DNA of 64,000 bases, taken from contig WBMQ01000005.1 in assembly GCA_016630905.1 (NCBI GenBank), forward strand, positions 930,001 to 994,000, read 5' to 3'. The first letter of the stretch is position 1. Every line of letters begins with the position of its first letter. This document shows, piece by piece, positions 60,596-64,000 of the stretch. Source of the stretch: Capillidium heterosporum. Taxonomy: Eukaryota; Entomophthoromycota; Entomophthoromycetes; Entomophthorales; Capillidiaceae. The notes beneath the pieces were generated by a model. The model searched no databases. It was given only the letters and a program-made list of their open reading frames with translations, and was not told where the DNA came from. Both the position numbers and the translations under genes were made by a program.

Positions 60596-61110
60596 TGTAA
60601 GGAAATCCTTCTAATCAGCTGTAGTTTCACTTAACTAGAATTTAGTTTTACATTCCAGACACATAGATTACCAGTTTGGCATCAATTTTAGCAATGCTAG
60701 AAGTTCTTTTCTCTTTAGCATGAATTAAGCGTTTTATTTAGCATTGATGGTCTTTAAATCAATCTTGTCATTTCTGGAGTTAATGATGAATGCCCAGAAA
60801 ACAAGAGGAATAGTGTTACTGAGGGATTAGGAAAAACATCAATTACCAGTACTCAAAGGACCAACTACTAAGGACAAGTCACCTATATAAGACCCATGGT
60901 GAACTTAGTAGGAGGTCAAGTTATTATTAAATAAACGTATTGAATCATTTGATATTTCTTCTGCTATTGGCATAGTATAGACTTCCTGCATAGTATAACG
61001 TAGAACTGATAATCGGCATCCCTCGACAGTAGAGAGTTGCACTAATCTGAACCGAATGATAGAACTGAACCGAATTGATCTGAACTAGACCCTAGAACCC
61101 TCCTGAACCA
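60596..61110 (+). repeat. R1 LTR-like unit (second subtype), plus copy
   Basis: Begins TGTAAGGAAATCCTTC, contains CCTATATAAGACCC and ATTAAATAAACG, and runs to the ATG of the N-type ORF at 61111. Confidence 0.65.
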
Positions 61111-61335
61111 ATGAACCCGACTGTGCTCCTTAGCCTGATGGCTACTCTTGGAGTATTCCTATCCGCCCACCATCTCTGGATTAGGCTCCAAGCACAAGCC
61201 TCCTCCTTATATAACCTTATGGTCAATGTTCTTAGCCTTTATGGAGTCCTGGCTACTGTTGCTTCCTGGCTAACCCCAGCTAGTGAACATTCCTTGTGGA
61301 TGTTTCCCAACATATTAGTAATATTAATCATCTAG
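61111..61335 (+). repeat. Membrane-like repeat ORF piece (N type), open copy
   Basis: A 74-codon frame (MNPTVLLSLMATLGVFLSAH..., SLYNLMVNVLSLYGVLATVA) related to 55139-55375. It has more GC-rich codons than its surroundings. Immediately followed by a minus-strand middle piece plus R2 copy (to about 61880). Confidence 0.6.
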
Positions 61336-61519
61336 AAGAGGTGAGATCTAAGGGTAGCAAGGATTGTTAATAGGTAATAAGAGGTAAGAAGGATAGGAGA
61401 ATTAGACTACATAGAAATACTATACTGAAACAGAGAGATAAGTAAAGAGACAAGACTTTATTTAAAACTAAAAAGCAAAATCAGGCTATTACAACAACTA
61501 TGGCTAGGAAGTGAGGTAA

Positions 61520-61880
61520 GTAATAGCTATTAGAAAATAGCAAGGTGGAACATTGTTAAGATACAGGTTTTTAATGGCACCTCAGGAGTTTAAATACCCT
61601 TTCAGTATCTTGGCAATACTTGTTGAATATCCAAATTCTGATATTAGAATGCTATGCTAGTAATAACTAGGATTCCTAACTTATAGCCAAAGCTAAGAAT
61701 ATGGAAAAATAGTTAAGAATATCTAATAAGTAGAATAGATTTCTGTTTGAAATTAGATATAAATAAAAAGTAGAAAATCGAAGATTAGTAAGAAAAAGAA
61801 AAAATGGTATAGTATACAAAGAAAGTTAGTTGATGACCTTATACTAGAAATTGTAAAAATTAAGGTTGTTACAGTCTAGA
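61520..61880 (-). repeat. R2 LTR-like unit, decayed minus copy
   Basis: Aligns with 57235-57555 in the same orientation and ends AAGGTTGTTACAG. More A+T-rich than that copy. Confidence 0.6.
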
Positions 61881-62439
61881 GCAATTCAGATCTAATAATA
61901 TATGTCAACTTAGCTCTTCAGCTGAGTTGTAGAGTAATCATCAATTTATATTATTTTTCATAGTTAGCTTACATTTTATACTACATCCTGACAATGTGCT
62001 TCAGGTTATAAACTTTATCTCTTACTGAAGACTCACTTTAATCACCAGATGACCAGTTCTACCATACTAATCAGCTATATAAATCATTGGATCTGAACTT
62101 CAAGGGTGGACTACTACAACCAGAACACATATCTACTCTCTTGCAGAAGAAATATCCACTTACATATTGGCAAGTTATAACTATCCCCAAAGCTATGATA
62201 TATATATCATACCTTTCAGACAGGAAAAAAGAAAGGTTTTTTAGAGGATTAAGGAATTGGAAAATACAAAGGATTTTGGTATTTTGTAGTTTGAGGTCTT
62301 TAAGGTTTTAAGATTATATATTGAGTTGGATTAGTTTTATTAAATGTCAAAAGGTTCTTAGCTAGTGGTTTTTCAGGGATTAAGAATTTTTAGTACTTTC
62401 ATTAGTTGTAAAGGAATCAATTGTATCTATATTAGTCAG
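61881..62439. other. Repeat-block sequence, not classified
   Basis: AT-rich. A weak 74-codon frame at 62087-62311 has no recognisable domain. I could not match it to another part of the window. Confidence 0.45.
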
Positions 62440-62569
62440 CCCACAACATGATACATATATCATGTCCTATGCCAAAGGACTTACCAAGTTTGGCTAAACC
62501 CAATCAACTGGAAATTCTAGCTAGTGGTCAGACACTTAGCAAGAGCAACCAGCCAACAATACACATTAG
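62440..62569 (-). repeat. R3 repeat, minus copy
   Basis: Inverted match to 63091-63230, including the near-palindrome ACATGATACATATATCATGT. Directly abuts the Ty3/Gypsy fossil to its right. Confidence 0.65.
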
Positions 62570-62990
62570 GAAGATCCAGTTTTATAAAATACTTTTTTCC
62601 CTTAATTTGGTCTAACAGCTCTTCTATATTTGGAATAAAGTACTGATTCTTAACAATAATGTTATTTAACATCCAATAATCTACACATAAGTGTCAGATA
62701 TCATCTGACTTACCCACAAACAACAAAGGCATACATATTAGTGCTTTACTCTCTTATATGAAACCTTTAGCTAGTAAGTTGTCAATGAATAGCTTTAATT
62801 CCTACAATTGCTTTTTAGATATTGGAAATAGTTTAGGTGTTAGAAGTTTAGCATTAGGGATTAAGTTGATTATATGATTATGTTTGGTAAGAACTCTTAG
62901 TCAGTTTTGATTTGAATTATTCTATACAAAGTGAAACTGGTAGTATACTTTAGGTAGAAGAAGGAGGAGATCATTTTTTGTAATTATTGG
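62570..62990 (-). mobile_element. Ty3/Gypsy-type retrotransposon fossil (reverse transcriptase fragment)
   Basis: The minus strand shows the N-terminal part of a Ty3/Gypsy reverse transcriptase (recognisable VKNQYFIPNIEELLDQIKG and KYFIKLDL). It is a broken fragment of about 0.4 kb, with no gag, protease, integrase or paired LTRs identified, and clearly old. It is cut off by an R3 repeat on one side. Confidence 0.75.
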
Positions 62991-63090
62991 TTTAACTTCA
63001 AAAAGTAATAAGATATTTAGTAATACTTTTGAAGAAACTTCCAATGAATTAGGATGTTTATAGAAGCATTTAAACTTCTGGTCTTAAATG

Positions 63091-63310
63091 TATGTTGGCT
63101 GGTCACCCTTGCCAAGTGTCTGACTACTGGCTTGGACTTCCAGTTGAGTGGGTTTGGCCGAACTTGGTGAGTCCTTCAGCATAGGACATGATATATGTAT
63201 CATGTTGTAGGCTAGCTAATTTAGATATGTTGAACCTTCTACAGCCAATGAAAATCTTTAAAACTCTCTATCTTCGTAAAACTACTGGCTAATAATATTT
63301 GTTTATTTAG
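63091..63310 (+). repeat. R3 repeat, plus copy
   Basis: Begins TGTTGGCTGGTCACCCTTGC and includes GGCCGAACTTGGTGAGTCC and the near-palindrome around 63188-63210. Other copies are at 54922, 62440 (inverted) and 63931. A TG start and position beside Ty3/Gypsy sequence suggest an LTR part; unproven. Confidence 0.65.
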
Positions 63311-63930
63311 ACTAATCTTCACAAAATCCTTTCAATCCTCCAAAAATCTTCTCACTTCTTCCTAAAAGAATCCCCTTTTCTTATCTTCCATCTTTGATAT
63401 ATATATCGTAATTTGGGAGATAGTCCTAATTTGGCGTCCCATAAGTGGATTCTTCTCTAACAAGGGGTAGGTGTGCATTTTTGTTGCAGTATTCCATCAT
63501 TAAGTTAAGACCCAATCATTTGTACTTTAAAAGGATAGTTAATTTTAAATAGGGTTAGATACATTGAGGGTTGATTGGTGTAATACAAATGGTTTAAAGT
63601 AAATCATTTGTGAAAGATAACCTATTGTGAAAAATGATCTGATGTTTAATATACAACTTTTCTGAAGAGCTAAGTTGACAATGTATAAACTTTTCTGATC
63701 CTAGTTAAAGATAGGTTTTGCCTGATTTATCTAGAGGAGCCCTAATACTAGTGGAAATGGCATGTTTTATAGGCAAATTAGGTTAATAGTGTAAGATAGT
63801 GGGAGATTTTCCTTATGTAATAGTAGGGAAAAGGGGACTTTGGCTCTTTTGGTACTAGAGCTTAAGAATAAATTTGTTAGTCCTTGAAGCTTAAGGCTAA
63901 AGGGGTCTGATGTAGTAACAATTAATATAG
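63311..63930. other. Repeat-block sequence, not classified
   Basis: Follows R3; may be its continuation or the leader of the element. No reading frame. Confidence 0.45.
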
Positions 63931-64000
63931 TATGTTGGCTAGTTGCCCTTGCTAAGTATTTAACTACTGGCTTGGACTTCCAGTTAAGTGGGTTTGGCTG
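63931..64000 (+). repeat. R3 repeat, partial copy at window edge
   Basis: TATGTTGGCTAGTTGCCC onward matches the first 70 bases of the copy at 63091 and continues past the window. Confidence 0.65.

Overview
The window looks like nuclear DNA of a filamentous fungus. The evidence is a fused NADH-type glutamate synthase (GltB+GltD in one chain), a chitin synthase with a myosin-like motor domain, a fungal DUF3759/CipC-like gene, introns of about 32-52 nt with GTA(A/T) donors and TACTAAC-type branch sites, and AT-rich intergenic DNA around more GC-balanced exons. I cannot fix the phylum: parts of it (INPP5F-type Sac phosphatase, L1-like LINE, AT-rich spacers) would suit an early-diverging lineage, while the RIP-like decay of repeats is best known from Dikarya.

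Layout. 0-7 kb: the 3' part of GLT1 (glutamate synthase), with a 508-codon intein placed exactly at the first cysteine of the [3Fe-4S] motif and one frame break. 8.8-10.2 kb: a decayed multi-pass membrane protein. 11.5-22.3 kb: ordinary host genes, namely an RWD-RBR ubiquitin ligase, ribulose-phosphate 3-epimerase (six exons, one of 13 nt), a Bax-inhibitor-1 (TMBIM) protein, an unrecognised 166-residue protein, a DUF3759 protein with a GGN-rich tail, and a cytochrome P450. 24.0-33 kb and 40.2-47.7 kb: eight members or relics of one intronless family of secreted proteins, on both sides of a Sac2/INPP5F-like phosphoinositide phosphatase and a divergently transcribed 4'-phosphopantetheinyl transferase. 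44.4-46.9 kb: a 5'-truncated LINE with target-site duplications. 48.7-54.2 kb: myosin-motor chitin synthase. 54.9-64.0 kb: a gene-poor block of nested repeats, including LTR-like units and a small Ty3/Gypsy fossil, whose copies differ mainly by transitions toward A+T.

The most novel-looking part is the secreted family. Members share a signal peptide, a start to the mature protein like PFFASSESPEQFEL, a short LNDNSKPG-type stretch, a TATA box about 50-65 bp before the ATG, and lineage-specific Lys/Glu/Pro-rich or glycine-rich tails. One member carries three blocks of 11-residue repeats, a pattern known from amphipathic lipid-binding helices and LEA-type proteins. I do not recognise this family and make no functional claim beyond secretion.

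Reading frames break in GLT1, in the chitin synthase and repeatedly in the secreted family. About ten breaks behave as single-base insertions and two as single-base losses, with conserved sequence continuing in the new frame. Residual assembly error, pseudogenisation and genuine frameshifting all remain possible. Other long genes here are unbroken.
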